64,000 bases of DNA from Thermomonas sp. (GCF_029945965.1 NZ_JAQSDO010000015.1:248001-312000); one strand, 5' to 3'; positions 19,062 through 27,726 are shown, counted from the first letter of the stretch. A program made the numbers and translations. The notes: generated from the sequence alone by a model not told the origin.

Positions 19062-19115
19062 GAAAGTCGACTCTGACCCCGGTTTTCAGGAAAGTCGACT
19101 CTGACCCCTGTTTTT
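19062..19115. repeat. Two closing arms of GTCGAC sub-type at RAYT 5' end
   Basis: Two near-identical arms, each AGGAAAGTCGACTCTGACCCC, stand in tandem (19063 and 19089). They face the arm at 18198 across the RAYT gene and mark the far edge of the element. Confidence 0.85.
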
Positions 19116-19151
19116 GGCAGAGCACTCGGCGTTACGGACGCGCTTCGGTAG

Positions 19152-19176
19152 GAAATGTACCTGACCCTATTTTTGG
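19152..19176. repeat. Lone closing arm, GGTACATTT sub-type
   Basis: GAAATGTACCTGACCCTATT stands alone between the RAYT and the VCBS gene. No opening partner is nearby. Confidence 0.65.
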
Positions 19177-19240
19177 GAATGACGTTCTAAAACATGGGAG
19201 AATTCTTTAGGGCTTTGGACCACCAGGGGATGAATTCGAG

Positions 19241-20554
19241 ATGTCGCCACTACGTCACGCGCTGTACGCAACTTTCATCGCATTTTTCGCCAGCCTGGTA
19301 GCGGGTTGTGGCGGGGGTGGGGGCGGCTCGTCATCGGGAACTGGAACAGGCGGTGGTGGGCCCATCGTCAATCCACCTCCACCTCCACCAAGTAATTCCG
19401 TCAACAGAAATTTCAGCTTCAATCCTCTCAAGCAATACCCGCCGCAGCTCGTGAATCAGGAAGGCAAGTACTGGGGTGCGGCCGTGGCGATCGGGGATGT
19501 CACCGGGGATGGACGCCCAGATGTTGTGATGACCACGGAAGGAACCGAGCAAACCTCTACGCCCAGCTTGATCAGTCAAGTCATGGTGTTCCCGCAATTG
19601 CCGGACAAGACGTTGGGGGAGCCTGTTCACGCGCCCTTCCTCAGTCACTATGCTTGGGCTACCACCGGCATGGCGCTCGGTGACCTCGACAACGATGGCG
19701 TACAGGAAATCCTAGTCGGTCATCAGGATGGTCTGTCCATCGCGAAATTCCGACCCAGCACAAATAGCCTGGAAATGGTGACGTTGCCGGACCCGGTGGG
19801 CTATTCCGCTGTCACTACCGGAGATTTTGATGGCGATGGCAAGGTGGATGTCGTGGCACAGACCTGGTCCAGTGGTGCCGTGTTGTATAAGGGCGACGGA
19901 ACTGGAGGCCTGCTGCGCTTCAAGGATCTGGCGACACCGCTTGCAGGGTACAACCGGATAATTGCTCGTGACATGAACAAGGACCAGAAGCCTGACCTGG
20001 TGATGACCAATGGTCAGGGTTTCGCGTTCTGGTACCTGATGCTGAACGAAGGAAACGGGACGTTCGCGGCGGCAACGTCGAATGCAATCCCGAGGCGTAC
20101 GCCCATCGATTGGCCTTGGATGGCGCGGGGCGTGGATACCGCTGACCTGAATGGCGATGGTCGGCCGGACGTGGTGACCAGCCTCGTCTCGAATAGGCCC
20201 GCGGGAATTGCCGTTTATCTTGCGCAGGCGAATGGGGGATATCAGCTGGATAAGGTGCTTGACTCGTTCGACATACCCGAGCCGGTGGTCATTGCAGACC
20301 TTGATGGAAACGGATTGAAGGACATCATCACGCTGCACGGCGGGTTCTTCAACATGGGTTATTACTTGCAAGGCCCTGGCGGTTTTGAGCCGGAAACGAT
20401 GGTTACCGTTTCGTTGACAGCCTTTCCCACCTCGCATTACAGGCCTGACGGCTTGGCCGCTGGTGACATCAATTCTGACGGTTGTATTGATGTCGTGTTG
20501 GCCGATTACCAACACGGCCTTCTGGTTCGAACGGGCGCCAAGTGCAAGCGTTGA
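19241..20554 (+). CDS. VCBS/FG-GAP beta-propeller lipoprotein
   Basis: The 437-residue product has a lipoprotein signal (FFASLVAGC, Cys about 23), then a Gly-rich and Pro-rich linker and about seven blades. Each blade has a calcium-binding loop of the type DxDxDGxxD: DVTGDGRPDVV, DLDNDGVQEI, DFDGDGKVDVV, DMNKDQKPDLV, DLNGDGRPDVV, DLDGNGLKDII, DINSDGCIDVV. This integrin-alpha-like propeller is likely displayed outside the inner membrane. Ligand and role are unknown. It is flanked by repeats on both sides and seems a single transcription unit. Confidence 0.88.
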   Translation: MSPLRHALYATFIAFFASLVAGCGGGGGGSSSGTGTGGGGPIVNPPPPPPSNSVNRNFSFNPLKQYPPQLVNQEGKYWGAAVAIGDVTGDGRPDVVMTTEGTEQTSTPSLISQVMVFPQLPDKTLGEPVHAPFLSHYAWATTGMALGDLDNDGVQEILVGHQDGLSIAKFRPSTNSLEMVTLPDPVGYSAVTTGDFDGDGKVDVVAQTWSSGAVLYKGDGTGGLLRFKDLATPLAGYNRIIARDMNKDQKPDLVMTNGQGFAFWYLMLNEGNGTFAAATSNAIPRRTPIDWPWMARGVDTADLNGDGRPDVVTSLVSNRPAGIAVYLAQANGGYQLDKVLDSFDIPEPVVIADLDGNGLKDIITLHGGFFNMGYYLQGPGGFEPETMVTVSLTAFPTSHYRPDGLAAGDINSDGCIDVVLADYQHGLLVRTGAKCKR

Positions 20555-20571
20555 CCTTTTTCGGTTTTTGA

Positions 20572-20624
20572 GAAAAAACGGGTCAGATACATTTTTTCTT
20601 GAGGCGGGGTCGGCCGCGTCCGGG
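20572..20624 (-). pseudogene. RAYT tail remnant
   Basis: AAAACGGGTCAGATACATTTT is followed by CTTGAGGCGGGGTCGGCCGCG, a short degraded copy of the RAYT C-terminal tail (RGRP codons on the minus strand). Confidence 0.5.
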
Positions 20625-20906
20625 AAAAAAGGGGTCAGAGAACATTTCCGTTTGAATTGCGCCGCGACGTGAGGGTGCTTCGAGGAAAAGTTCTCTGACC
20701 CCTTTTTGCGTGAGTGTCTGCCCACATTCGCAACTAGAGCGTATGCCTCCCATCGGCATTGGGCGGGTGGCGTGGTCAGAAATGTACCTGACCCCATTTT
20801 TGCCACTGTATGACAGACTTTCGGAAAGCCTCGGTGCGACTCATAAGGAGTGTCTGGTGACTACACGCTACACGCCATCCGGTATACGAATGCGCCTTCA
20901 TGGTTC
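20623..20906. repeat. 284-bp exact duplication, copy 2
   Basis: Matches 17357-17640 base for base as far as read. It contains a full AGAGAACATTTCC palindrome (20625-20707), the RAYT-leader closing arm (20780-20801) and the first 50 bases of the hydrolase gene. A fresh palindrome begins two bases after the duplication ends. Confidence 0.9.
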
Positions 20907-20907
20907 C

Positions 20908-21040
20908 AAAAAAGGGGTCAGAGAACATTTCCGTTTGAAACGCGCCGCGATGTGAGGGCGGGAAAAGGGGTCAGAGAACATTTCCGTTTGAAACGCGCCG
21001 CGATTCGGGGTGCATTGGGGAAAATTTCTGCCCCCCTTTT
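20908..21040. repeat. Two AGAGAACATTTCC repeats in tandem
   Basis: Two opening arms (20908 and 20962 regions), each followed by CCGTTTGAAACGCGCCGCGA, and one decayed closing arm AATTTCTGCCCCCCTTTT. Confidence 0.82.
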
Positions 21041-21142
21041 GTGCGCGAACCCTGACCGGTCTCGCGGCATTTGCCCGTTGGTATGAGGGCGTCGAAATAA
21101 AAAATTCCTGCATGCGCAGGTAAAGCGACTGATTGAGAGTGC

Positions 21143-22234
21143 ATGCAATCGCGAAACACCAAGGAATACATCGACTACCTGCACGGCTTTCGTGGCATTG
21201 CCATCCTGGCGATCATGGCTGCACATGCCTGGTCCATGCTGGGTCAGGAGGCCTAGTCAGGGCTTGGCGCGCAGTTCGACGTGCTCGCGTCCGGCGCCGA
21301 TTTCCGGATTCTTTACGCAATGACCGAAGGGTTATTCCACGGCACCACCCTGTTCTTTGCGCTGATCTCCGGAATCCTGTTTACGCGGGTGTTGCGCGGC
21401 ATGCCGTGGGCCAGGTTCTATCTCAACAAGTTCACCAACGTGATCCTGCCTTACCTCGTGGTGTCGACCGTGCTTGTCGCATTACAGTGGCCTCAGGTCG
21501 TTGCATACCTGAAGGCGAACGACCTCCAAGACTCATTCCTGCACGTGCTGCTCCTCAACGTCGTGACCGGATCCGCGGAAGTACAGTTGTGGTACATCCC
21601 GGTGCTGGCGGTGCTATTCGTGATGACGCCGGCGCTAGAAGCTATGCTCAGGTTCCGCAATGGCGTCCTGCTCCTGTTGCTGGCTCTGGTGCCGCTGGTC
21701 GTGTCTCGCACGGTTTCGCCTCACATGCTGAGCGTCAATTCGGTCATCTATTTTCTCGGTGCGTATGGGTTTGGCATGTACCTGGGTGAGCGGCTCGAGG
21801 CGATGCTGGCACTCGTGCGAAATTTCCGGGCGTTGATGTGGGCTGTGTTCTTGATTAGCCTGGTAGCGAACTTCTGGTTGTTTCTGTCGGGTTACACGCC
21901 ATCAGGGTTCTTTTCGCTGCAAGAAAGTGTGGTCTATCTCAACAAGATATTGGCAGCGCTTCTGATCCTCGAGCTCCTGCAAGCACACGAAGATCGGATG
22001 CCAAGGCTTCTGCAGACCTTGGGCACCTACGCCTTCAGCCTTTATTTTCTGCATTTCACCGTAATGGTGAACCTCGACAAGGCGCTGGTCCAGGCTTGGC
22101 CGGGCATGAGCGTGGTGGGCGTCGCCGCCGGTGCCCTCGCTATTTATCTTGTCAGCATTACCTTGACGCTGATGCTGTGCATCATGTTGAAGAAACTGTT
22201 CGGCCGCTATTCGCGGATGCTGATCGGCGCCTGA
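21143..22234 (+). pseudogene. Acyltransferase-3 family membrane protein interrupted by an amber codon
   Basis: From ATG 21143 the frame reads MQSRNTKEYIDYLHGFRGIA, the classic start of acyltransferase-3 proteins with the conserved RG and a later His. It meets TAG at 21254-21256 and then continues in the same frame to 22234. The downstream part has about nine membrane segments (LFFALISGILFTRV, ILPYLVVSTVLV, ILALLILELL and others). A separate start at 21281 would give a 317-residue protein lacking the N-terminal motif. The whole would be about 363 residues, normal for O-acetyltransferases. One base change or a sequence error would explain it; suppression of the amber codon is less likely. Confidence 0.8.
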
Positions 22235-22263
22235 TCCAATGAACGGAGTGAAAAAGGAAAGCA

Positions 22264-22319
22264 ATTACGGGGTCAGGTTCACTTAGTCAGAGCTCTCAAG
22301 TGGACCTGACCCCGTTATT
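22264..22319. repeat. GGTTCACTT-type palindrome
   Basis: Arms open GGGGTCAGGTTCACTT and close AAGTGGACCTGACCCC, framed by TTAC and GTTATT. The sub-type recurs perfectly at 39850-39900 and decayed at 47.2 kb. Confidence 0.85.
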
Positions 22320-22386
22320 GCCGCGCTTGATTCCTTCTCTCCCGTTTGCTCCCGAGCAAACACAGGAGCCGTTGCACCAGGCTGGC

Positions 22387-22515
22387 TCAGCGGTTCGACT
22401 TTTCCTCGGGCGACTTCGCGTCGTCGTTGCCTCTCATCTTGCGGAATTCGATACCGGTCAGGATGACCCCGATCATCATTAGTCCGAATACGGCAATGGC
22501 GAAATAGCCAATCAT
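22387..22515 (-). CDS. Small membrane protein, 42 residues
   Basis: Starting at ATG 22515, the product MIGYFAIAVFGLMMIGVILT spans one membrane segment and ends in a charged tail (FRKMRGNDDAKSPEEKSNR). Its start follows the stop of the next small gene by eight bases, which suggests one operon. The family is not recognised. Confidence 0.6.
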   Translation of the reverse strand: MIGYFAIAVFGLMMIGVILTGIEFRKMRGNDDAKSPEEKSNR

Positions 22516-22523
22516 CGGGTTAC

Positions 22524-22703
22524 TCACGACTTGCGCGCCATCAATGACGTGAGCTTGAAGTAGATGCCGAAGCAGAGGATCGATGGCACCCACAGCGCTG
22601 TGAACGCCCCCTCCTCGCGCTGTCCGTTGAACCACAGGAAGGCCGACAGCACGAATGAGACTGACACCGCCAGGAGAATGAAGAAATCGGATTGCTTGAT
22701 CAT
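22524..22703 (-). CDS. Small membrane protein, 59 residues
   Basis: ATG at 22703 gives MIKQSDFFILLAVSVSFVLS, then LWFNGQREEGAF and a second hydrophobic stretch WVPSILCFGIYFKL. Two membrane helices with a short polar turn. It is preceded by GAGGACAACA and sits between two other small membrane genes on the same strand. No family recognised. Confidence 0.6.
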   Translation of the reverse strand: MIKQSDFFILLAVSVSFVLSAFLWFNGQREEGAFTALWVPSILCFGIYFKLTSLMARKS

Positions 22704-22719
22704 TGTTGTCCTCTTCGGA

Positions 22720-22926
22720 TCAGGGCTCTAGCGAGCCGATTGCCGCCATTAGACAGCCGGCGACTGCGAAACTGCCCAGGCTGCGCATTTTGAATTGCAG
22801 GACTTCAGGCAGGTTATCGATGGTCAACACGCCCAACATCCCGCCGAACAACAGCAGGAGGCTTGGAACGAGCAGTACGACTCCGGCGACCAGCAGGATG
22901 CGGCGATAGTGCGGCTTGCGAATCAT
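22720..22926 (-). CDS. Small membrane protein, 68 residues
   Basis: The likely start is ATG 22926 (MIRKPHYRRILLVAGVVLLV); a longer frame to 23055 reads through repeat-like sequence. Two hydrophobic segments (about 9-30 and 50-64) with TIDNLPEVLQFKMRS between. It begins a run of three small membrane genes reading leftward, probably co-transcribed. Function unknown. Confidence 0.55.
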   Translation of the reverse strand: MIRKPHYRRILLVAGVVLLVPSLLLLFGGMLGVLTIDNLPEVLQFKMRSLGSFAVAGCLMAAIGSLEP

Positions 22927-23239
22927 GGCGTCCACGCACCCCCGCGGACGCCTTGGTGGATCCAGGAATCGTAAAAGCAAGACAGCTTCACAGTGCATTT
23001 CATGCGCCAATACTAACCCGATTAGTGGCCCGCCCGATACGAAAGAAGGGGTCAAAAAAAGGGGTCCTGGAAATAAAGAGTCAGCTACATTTTTCCTCGA
23101 GCTTGGAGCGCACGCGTGGTCGAGTCTCCAAGTCGCGCTTGGCGAGCGCTTCGGTCTGCAGCCGTAAGCAATGTACCTGACCCCATTTGTTGGCTTCTAC
23201 CCCCTTATTGACGGTGTTTCCTGCTGCACCTCGTAAGCT
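22927..23239. other. Gap with RAYT mini-element
   Basis: No gene is supported here. The left part may hold a promoter for the small membrane proteins. The right part is the mini-element at 23064-23188. Confidence 0.6.
23064..23188 (-). pseudogene. RAYT mini-element: tail plus both feet
   Basis: Opening GAGTCAGCTACATTTTTCC, a minus-strand RAYT tail (RLQTEALAKRDLETRPRVRS), then directly the closing arm AATGTACCTGACCCCATTT. All catalytic sequence is missing. Confidence 0.7.
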
Positions 23240-23626
23240 ATGACCATGACGACACCACAAGATGCCAAGCTCGACCGTATCGTTGCCGAGGCCCGGCGCA
23301 ACGCCGAGCAGCGCGACCAGGGGTATCGCGAGCGTGCCCTGAAGATGTACCCGTGGGTCTGTGGGCGCTGCGCGCGTGAGTTCACCCGCACCAACCTGCG
23401 CGAGCTGACGGTCCATCACCGCAACCACAACCACGACGACAATCCGCCGGACGGCAGCAATTGGGAGCTGTTGTGCGTGTACTGCCATGACAACGAACAT
23501 TCACGACAGGCCGACTACACCGGGGTCAGCGCCCTGGCCGCCGAGGACAAGCCGCCTGCAGCCACGTCCAACCCGTTCGGCGACCTGAGGTCACTGCTTG
23601 GGAAAGTCTCGCCCAAGGATGGATAG
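23240..23626 (+). CDS. yajD: YajD-family HNH nuclease-like protein
   Basis: The 128-residue product has an HNH zinc-type fold: two CxxC pairs (CGRCAREF and CVYCHDNEH), ELTVHHRNHNHDDNPPDGSN and WELLCVYCHD. Length and motif order match YajD, an HNH protein of unknown substrate common in gammaproteobacteria. Two possible starts (23240 and 23246) lie close together. Repeat remnants lie on both sides. Confidence 0.88.
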   Translation: MTMTTPQDAKLDRIVAEARRNAEQRDQGYRERALKMYPWVCGRCAREFTRTNLRELTVHHRNHNHDDNPPDGSNWELLCVYCHDNEHSRQADYTGVSALAAEDKPPAATSNPFGDLRSLLGKVSPKDG

Positions 23627-23634
23627 CGAACACC

Positions 23635-23716
23635 AAAACAGGCCAGAGAACATTTCCGTTTGAAACGCGCCGCGATATGGGTCTACTTCGGGGAAATCCA
23701 CTCTGACCCCTGTTTT
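23635..23716. repeat. Hybrid palindrome
   Basis: Opens AAAACAGGCCAGAGAACATT with CCGTTTGAAACGCGCCGCGA and closes ATCCACTCTGACCCCTGTTTT. The two arms come from different sub-types, so the stem is imperfect. Confidence 0.7.
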
Positions 23717-23739
23717 GCGGACTTGGTTAAGATAAGCCT

Positions 23740-24693
23740 GTGACCACACATCAAAACCAAGTATTCCGCGCGGCGCACGGGCGAGACGTGGCTGAAGATG
23801 CAGGCGTCTACAAGACGCTACTGGAATCCACCAACGCGATCCCGTGGAAGCTTGACTGGCCCGACCTGCGCTTTGCCTATATCGGGCCCCAGATCGAAAG
23901 CCTGCTGGGGTGGACGCAGGACAGCTGGAAGACCGTGGAGGACTGGGCCACGCGCATGCACCCGGATGATCGCGAGCGCACCGTGAACTTCTGCGTGGCG
24001 CAATCGCAGGCCGGCATGGACCATGAGGCGGACTATCGAGCGTTGACGCGCGATGGCGCGTACGTCTGGATCCGTGATGTCGTGCATGTCACACGCAACG
24101 ATGCGGGCGAGGTGACCAGCCTGGTCGGCTTCATGTTCGACATCAGCGAACGCAAACAGGCGGAGGTGGAGCTGCTGCGTCTGCACAAGGAATTGGAAGC
24201 GCTATCGCTCACGGATGCATTGACCGAGATCGCAAACCGCCGCCTGTTCGACCAGCGCCTGGACGTCGAGTGGAACGACTCCCGGCGCAGCGGCAAACCG
24301 CTGTCGCTGTTGATCGTGGATATCGATTGGTTCAAGCAATACAACGATCTGTACGGGCACCCCGCAGGCGATGCGTGCCTCAAGCAAATCGCCGGGGTTC
24401 TGCAGGGGGCGGCAAGGCGATCGCGTGACGTCGCCGCTCGTTTGGGTGGGGACGAGTTCGGGCTGCTGTTGCCGGACACCGATGCGGCCACTGCGCAAGC
24501 ATTGGCGCGGGAACTGGAGGCCGCCGTGACTGCGCTGCAGATCCCGCATGGCTTCGACGATGCGGGCGAATGGGTCAGTATTTCGATCGGAGTGGACACC
24601 CAGGTGGCTGGCGATGCCAACGACGCGAGTGGCTTTGTGGACCACACAAACCGGATGCTCTACGCGGCCAAGCGCAAGCCGCGAGCGGCGTAG
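23740..24693 (+). CDS. PAS-GGDEF diguanylate cyclase
   Basis: The 317-residue soluble protein has a PAS/PAC sensor (about 20-135, with YIGPQIESLLGWTQDSW and GFMFDISERKQAE) and a GGDEF domain (about 145-315). The active site is intact (RLGGDEFGLLL, GGDEF at 236-240). An RxxD inhibitory site (RSRD) lies ten residues upstream, so product feedback is likely. It makes c-di-GMP in the cytosol in response to a PAS-bound signal that cannot be named. The start is GTG. Confidence 0.92.
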   Translation: MTTHQNQVFRAAHGRDVAEDAGVYKTLLESTNAIPWKLDWPDLRFAYIGPQIESLLGWTQDSWKTVEDWATRMHPDDRERTVNFCVAQSQAGMDHEADYRALTRDGAYVWIRDVVHVTRNDAGEVTSLVGFMFDISERKQAEVELLRLHKELEALSLTDALTEIANRRLFDQRLDVEWNDSRRSGKPLSLLIVDIDWFKQYNDLYGHPAGDACLKQIAGVLQGAARRSRDVAARLGGDEFGLLLPDTDAATAQALARELEAAVTALQIPHGFDDAGEWVSISIGVDTQVAGDANDASGFVDHTNRMLYAAKRKPRAA

Positions 24694-24706
24694 CAGGTTA
24701 CGGAAC

Positions 24707-24812
24707 AAAACAGGGGTCAGAGTCGACTTTTTCGGGAAAAAAAGGGGCAGGTACATTTTCCTTTAATCCTGGGACGGCTGCGTGACCGTACTTCCAGCTC
24801 AGAAAAAGGGGT
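24707..24812. repeat. GTCGAC half repeat plus RAYT tail remnant
   Basis: AAAACAGGGGTCAGAGTCGAC without its closing partner, then GGGGCAGGTACATTTTCC followed by a decayed minus-strand RAYT tail (TGGGACGGCTGCGTGACCG). Confidence 0.7.
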
Positions 24813-24921
24813 GACGAAAGGGCACGCAGGGACGTAAGGAATAGCGTTTTTCGCAGCCTTGTACTCGATTTGAACCTGCCGCAAGATGTCAAAACATATT
24901 CACCTTCCGCAATCGAGACTT

Positions 24922-25998
24922 ATGATGCGCCTACATCCCCTGCGTCCCAACCTGATTCTGTTGAGCTGCGTGATGGTTGTGGCGCTGGCCGGTTGCAGTG
25001 CCGAGCCAGCCGGTGGAACGCAAACACAGGCCGCGGTGCAGGCCGCTCCAGAAGTCCCGACCGCGCAGTCAGCGCCAACGGTGGAGCCTGACCCAACGCC
25101 TACGTCGCAGGCATTCGACGTCAATACCCTTCCCATCAGCGATGCCGCCCTTGGCGAATTTCCCTATTTCACCTTGCCTGCAGGCTATACATCAAAAGGC
25201 CCTGGCAGAACGGAAAAGAGTGCGACAAAGGATTTCGCGCGCTTCCCATTTTGGGTGGACCAGAAGGATCAGTGGATCGAAGGCAAGTTCTACTACGCTG
25301 CCTTCGCGGCCGAACAAGGCAAGGATTTCTCTGAGTTTGAAATTTCAAAGAACTTTGACAGTGCTATTCGGCAACTCGGCGGTACCAAGGTAGGCGAGGG
25401 GAACATTCCAGTCGACGTCGTGAAAAACTGGGGGCCTGAAATCAATGGCGGCTTCAGACTCGGCATTGATCCCGCCAGATACAAGTATCCGGCTTCAACG
25501 TCGTCGGTTTGGGTGATCCGCCGCAACGACGGCAATATCTGGGTGTTCCTGACCACTAACCCGAAACGCGGCGGCTATGTTGTCGGCAAGGAAACCGCTT
25601 ACACCCAAACCTCTGAACTGATCTCCGCCTCTACCCTCAAGCAGGCGATTGATGCGACAGGAAAGGTCGCCATACAGGTCAATTTCGCCACTGACAAGAC
25701 CGACATATTGCCCGACTCACAGTCCCAGATTGATCAGGTCGTACAACTCCTGAAAGATGATGCAGCGCTCAAGCTCGCGATCAACGGGCATACCGACAAC
25801 ACCGGCAGCACGTCCCACAACCAAGCACTTTCTGAAGGACGAGCGCAATCCGTCATAGCGGCATTGGTCGCGAAGGGTATCGCTCCCACCATGCTGACCG
25901 CGGAAGGCTTCGGGGACACGCAACCCGTGGCCGATAACGGCAGCGAAGAGGGTAAAGCGAAGAATCGACGTGTTGAACTGGTGAAGGTTTCAAATTAA
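24922..25998 (+). CDS. OmpA-C domain lipoprotein
   Basis: Starting at ATG 24922 the product opens MMRLHPLRPNLILLSC and reaches a lipobox VVALAGC. The alternative ATG at 24886 adds 12 residues. A Gln/Pro/Thr linker and a family-specific middle domain of about 170 residues come next. A C-terminal OmpA/MotB-type peptidoglycan-binding domain contains VNFATDKTDILPDSQ, INGHTDNTGS, LSEGRAQSV and KNRRVELV. It probably tethers the outer membrane to peptidoglycan. The middle domain was not identified. Confidence 0.87.
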   Translation: MMRLHPLRPNLILLSCVMVVALAGCSAEPAGGTQTQAAVQAAPEVPTAQSAPTVEPDPTPTSQAFDVNTLPISDAALGEFPYFTLPAGYTSKGPGRTEKSATKDFARFPFWVDQKDQWIEGKFYYAAFAAEQGKDFSEFEISKNFDSAIRQLGGTKVGEGNIPVDVVKNWGPEINGGFRLGIDPARYKYPASTSSVWVIRRNDGNIWVFLTTNPKRGGYVVGKETAYTQTSELISASTLKQAIDATGKVAIQVNFATDKTDILPDSQSQIDQVVQLLKDDAALKLAINGHTDNTGSTSHNQALSEGRAQSVIAALVAKGIAPTMLTAEGFGDTQPVADNGSEEGKAKNRRVELVKVSN

Positions 25999-26008
25999 AA
26001 ACACAACG

Positions 26009-26056
26009 AAAGGGGACGGAGGGAATTGAGTGCGCTTAGTTCCCTCCGTCCCTTTT
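26009..26056. repeat. GGACGGAGGGAATT-type palindrome
   Basis: AAAGGGGACGGAGGGAATTG pairs with TAGTTCCCTCCGTCCCTTTT around GAGTGCGC. The foot differs from the GGGGTCAG family but the architecture is the same. Related halves occur at 27364, 30412 and 42689. Confidence 0.82.
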
Positions 26057-26130
26057 AAGATATCGCTGGTCAATCATGCATTTGCATGTGGGGACGCGAT
26101 GCGAGAGCCGTGTATCGGCCTCCCCGCAAT

Positions 26131-27297
26131 TCAAACGGAAATGTTCTGGACCTGCGGGGCGATACAGAACTGGTCACGGCCCTGCGCCTTGGCCTCGTAG
26201 AGCGCCAAGTCGGCGCGGTGGATCAGGCTTGCCCATGATTGGTCGCCATCGGGTGGCAGTGAGGCGAATCCAATGCTCAGGGTGAGCGGGCGCTGGTCGC
26301 GGAAGGAATTCTGCCGTACCGCCGTGAGCAATCTTTCGCCCATGAGCGCTGCGCTGTCGCTGTCGGCGCAAGGAAATACCATGCAGAATTCATCGCCACC
26401 GTAGCGCCCCACCAGGTCGAGGCTGCGGCATGCCTCGCTGAGCAGCTTGGCGATGTCGGCTACGACCAGGTCGCCGGCTTTATGTCCGAAGCTGTCATTG
26501 ACGCGCTTCAGGTAATCGATGTCCACGAAGGCCACGGTCAGTTGCTGCCGATGACGGATCGCGACGGCCACTTCCCGCTCGCCCGCGATCACGATGGCGC
26601 GCCTGTTCAACAGGCCGGTCAGGTCGTCGTGCGTGGCGAGCTTGTGCTTGTCGTCAACCAGCCGCTCGAAGTACAGCAGCAGCAATCCCGTCGCATACAC
26701 GAAGACGCCTCCCAGCGGCACCAGGTACAGGGTGGCGATGCCCATCGGGGAGCGCGTGACAATCAGGTCCGGATCCCGCGCGATCGCCAACACGATGCGG
26801 GTGATGTTGTTGGACATGAGTAGCACGACGGCCCCCACCGTCAACACGCTGGCGAACGTCCATCGAGGTCGAATGCCCGCCAGCAGCACGCGAAAACTCA
26901 TGGCAAACAAGGCCAAATTCGCGGTCGCGAACACGATGAGATGACGGTAGATCTGTGCATCGGCTGCAACAAGCAGGAAAAAGAGCAAGCAGGCGGCTGA
27001 GCCGATGACCCATTCCAACTTGCCCGGGCGTACCTTGTAGAACGCCTGCAAGCCCGAGAGTTGCAAAACGGCCCCGAAGACCAGGCTGCTGCTTCCGATG
27101 GGTTGCAGGATGGGAAATCTGCGGCTGGCGACGACCATCAGTACACCCGCCAGCACCAGGATTGCGGCCAACGCCCAGTATCGCGTCGAGCGTTCGGGAC
27201 GCGTGGCGAAGTGAGCGCCAACCATGACCAGTGCAATGCAGAACTGGCCAATGATGAGCGATAGCCCAGCCGTCAAGGCATCCATAGGTGGAAGCAT
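26131..27297 (-). CDS. Membrane GGDEF diguanylate cyclase
   Basis: The 388-residue product has six to seven N-terminal membrane helices (about 1-215, for example LIIGQFCIALVMVGAHF and YLVPLGGVFVYATGLLLLYF) and a C-terminal GGDEF domain. The active site is RYGGDEFCMVFP (GGDEF 300-304), and RSLD just upstream is an RxxD inhibitory site. The start is ATG 27297 or 27285. It is a likely membrane-signal-controlled c-di-GMP synthase. It stands alone between repeats. Confidence 0.9.
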   Translation of the reverse strand: MLPPMDALTAGLSLIIGQFCIALVMVGAHFATRPERSTRYWALAAILVLAGVLMVVASRRFPILQPIGSSSLVFGAVLQLSGLQAFYKVRPGKLEWVIGSAACLLFFLLVAADAQIYRHLIVFATANLALFAMSFRVLLAGIRPRWTFASVLTVGAVVLLMSNNITRIVLAIARDPDLIVTRSPMGIATLYLVPLGGVFVYATGLLLLYFERLVDDKHKLATHDDLTGLLNRRAIVIAGEREVAVAIRHRQQLTVAFVDIDYLKRVNDSFGHKAGDLVVADIAKLLSEACRSLDLVGRYGGDEFCMVFPCADSDSAALMGERLLTAVRQNSFRDQRPLTLSIGFASLPPDGDQSWASLIHRADLALYEAKAQGRDQFCIAPQVQNISV

Positions 27298-27363
27298 TCC
27301 CCTTGTTCACCACCCGGCGTTGCCCAGTGCCGCGCCTTCGATGCCATCATCTTAGTCCGCAAT

Positions 27364-27390
27364 AAAAGGGGCGCAGGGAATTAAGCGCGT
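27364..27390. repeat. Half repeat, GGAATTAAG type
   Basis: AAAAGGGGCGCAGGGAATTA followed by AGCGCG, matching the left arm of the palindrome at 42689. Confidence 0.55.
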
Positions 27391-27465
27391 TTTTGGGCAA
27401 TGACTACGAACGTGCGGAGCCGATTGAACCTCGGTATTGTGCCGTTCTGATCACGGATAGAAGCC

Positions 27466-27726
27466 ATGACGAAAAGCTACGATCCACCTCTTACTGCGGA
27501 TCCTCACGGCCCTCTCTATCGCGTCGATAAGGCGATCAAGTTGGCTCAGCAACGGCTTGATGCCGCGATCGATGCAAAGCGTCATCACACCAATCAAAAT
27601 CTGGCCCACCAGGTCATCAAGGAAGCGCGTGAAGTACTCAGGAAGTCTGAGAAATTGCGTGTGCTCAAGATCATGGAACTCGGGGCTTCCGCCACAGACA
27701 AAGAAGGTGTGAGGGGCAATTTATGA
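27466..27726 (+). CDS. Small hypothetical protein ending in a repeat
   Basis: The 86-residue product is polar and probably helical (VDKAIKLAQQRLDAAIDAKR, EAREVLRKSEKLRVLKIME). No family recognised. The last codons GVRGNL and the TGA come from a decayed GGGACAATTTCTGA-type repeat, so the native C-terminus may be shortened or lengthened. Confidence 0.55.
   Translation: MTKSYDPPLTADPHGPLYRVDKAIKLAQQRLDAAIDAKRHHTNQNLAHQVIKEAREVLRKSEKLRVLKIMELGASATDKEGVRGNL

Larger units (their letters stand above)
20555..21142. other. Gene-free repeat region
   Basis: About 590 bases with no credible gene. It holds a RAYT tail remnant, two palindrome clusters and the second copy of the 284-bp duplication, each listed separately. 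Confidence 0.8.

Noticed and set aside
19712-20806. 364-codon minus frame across the VCBS lipoprotein gene
   Set aside because: Antisense to a well-supported lipoprotein and running through repeats.
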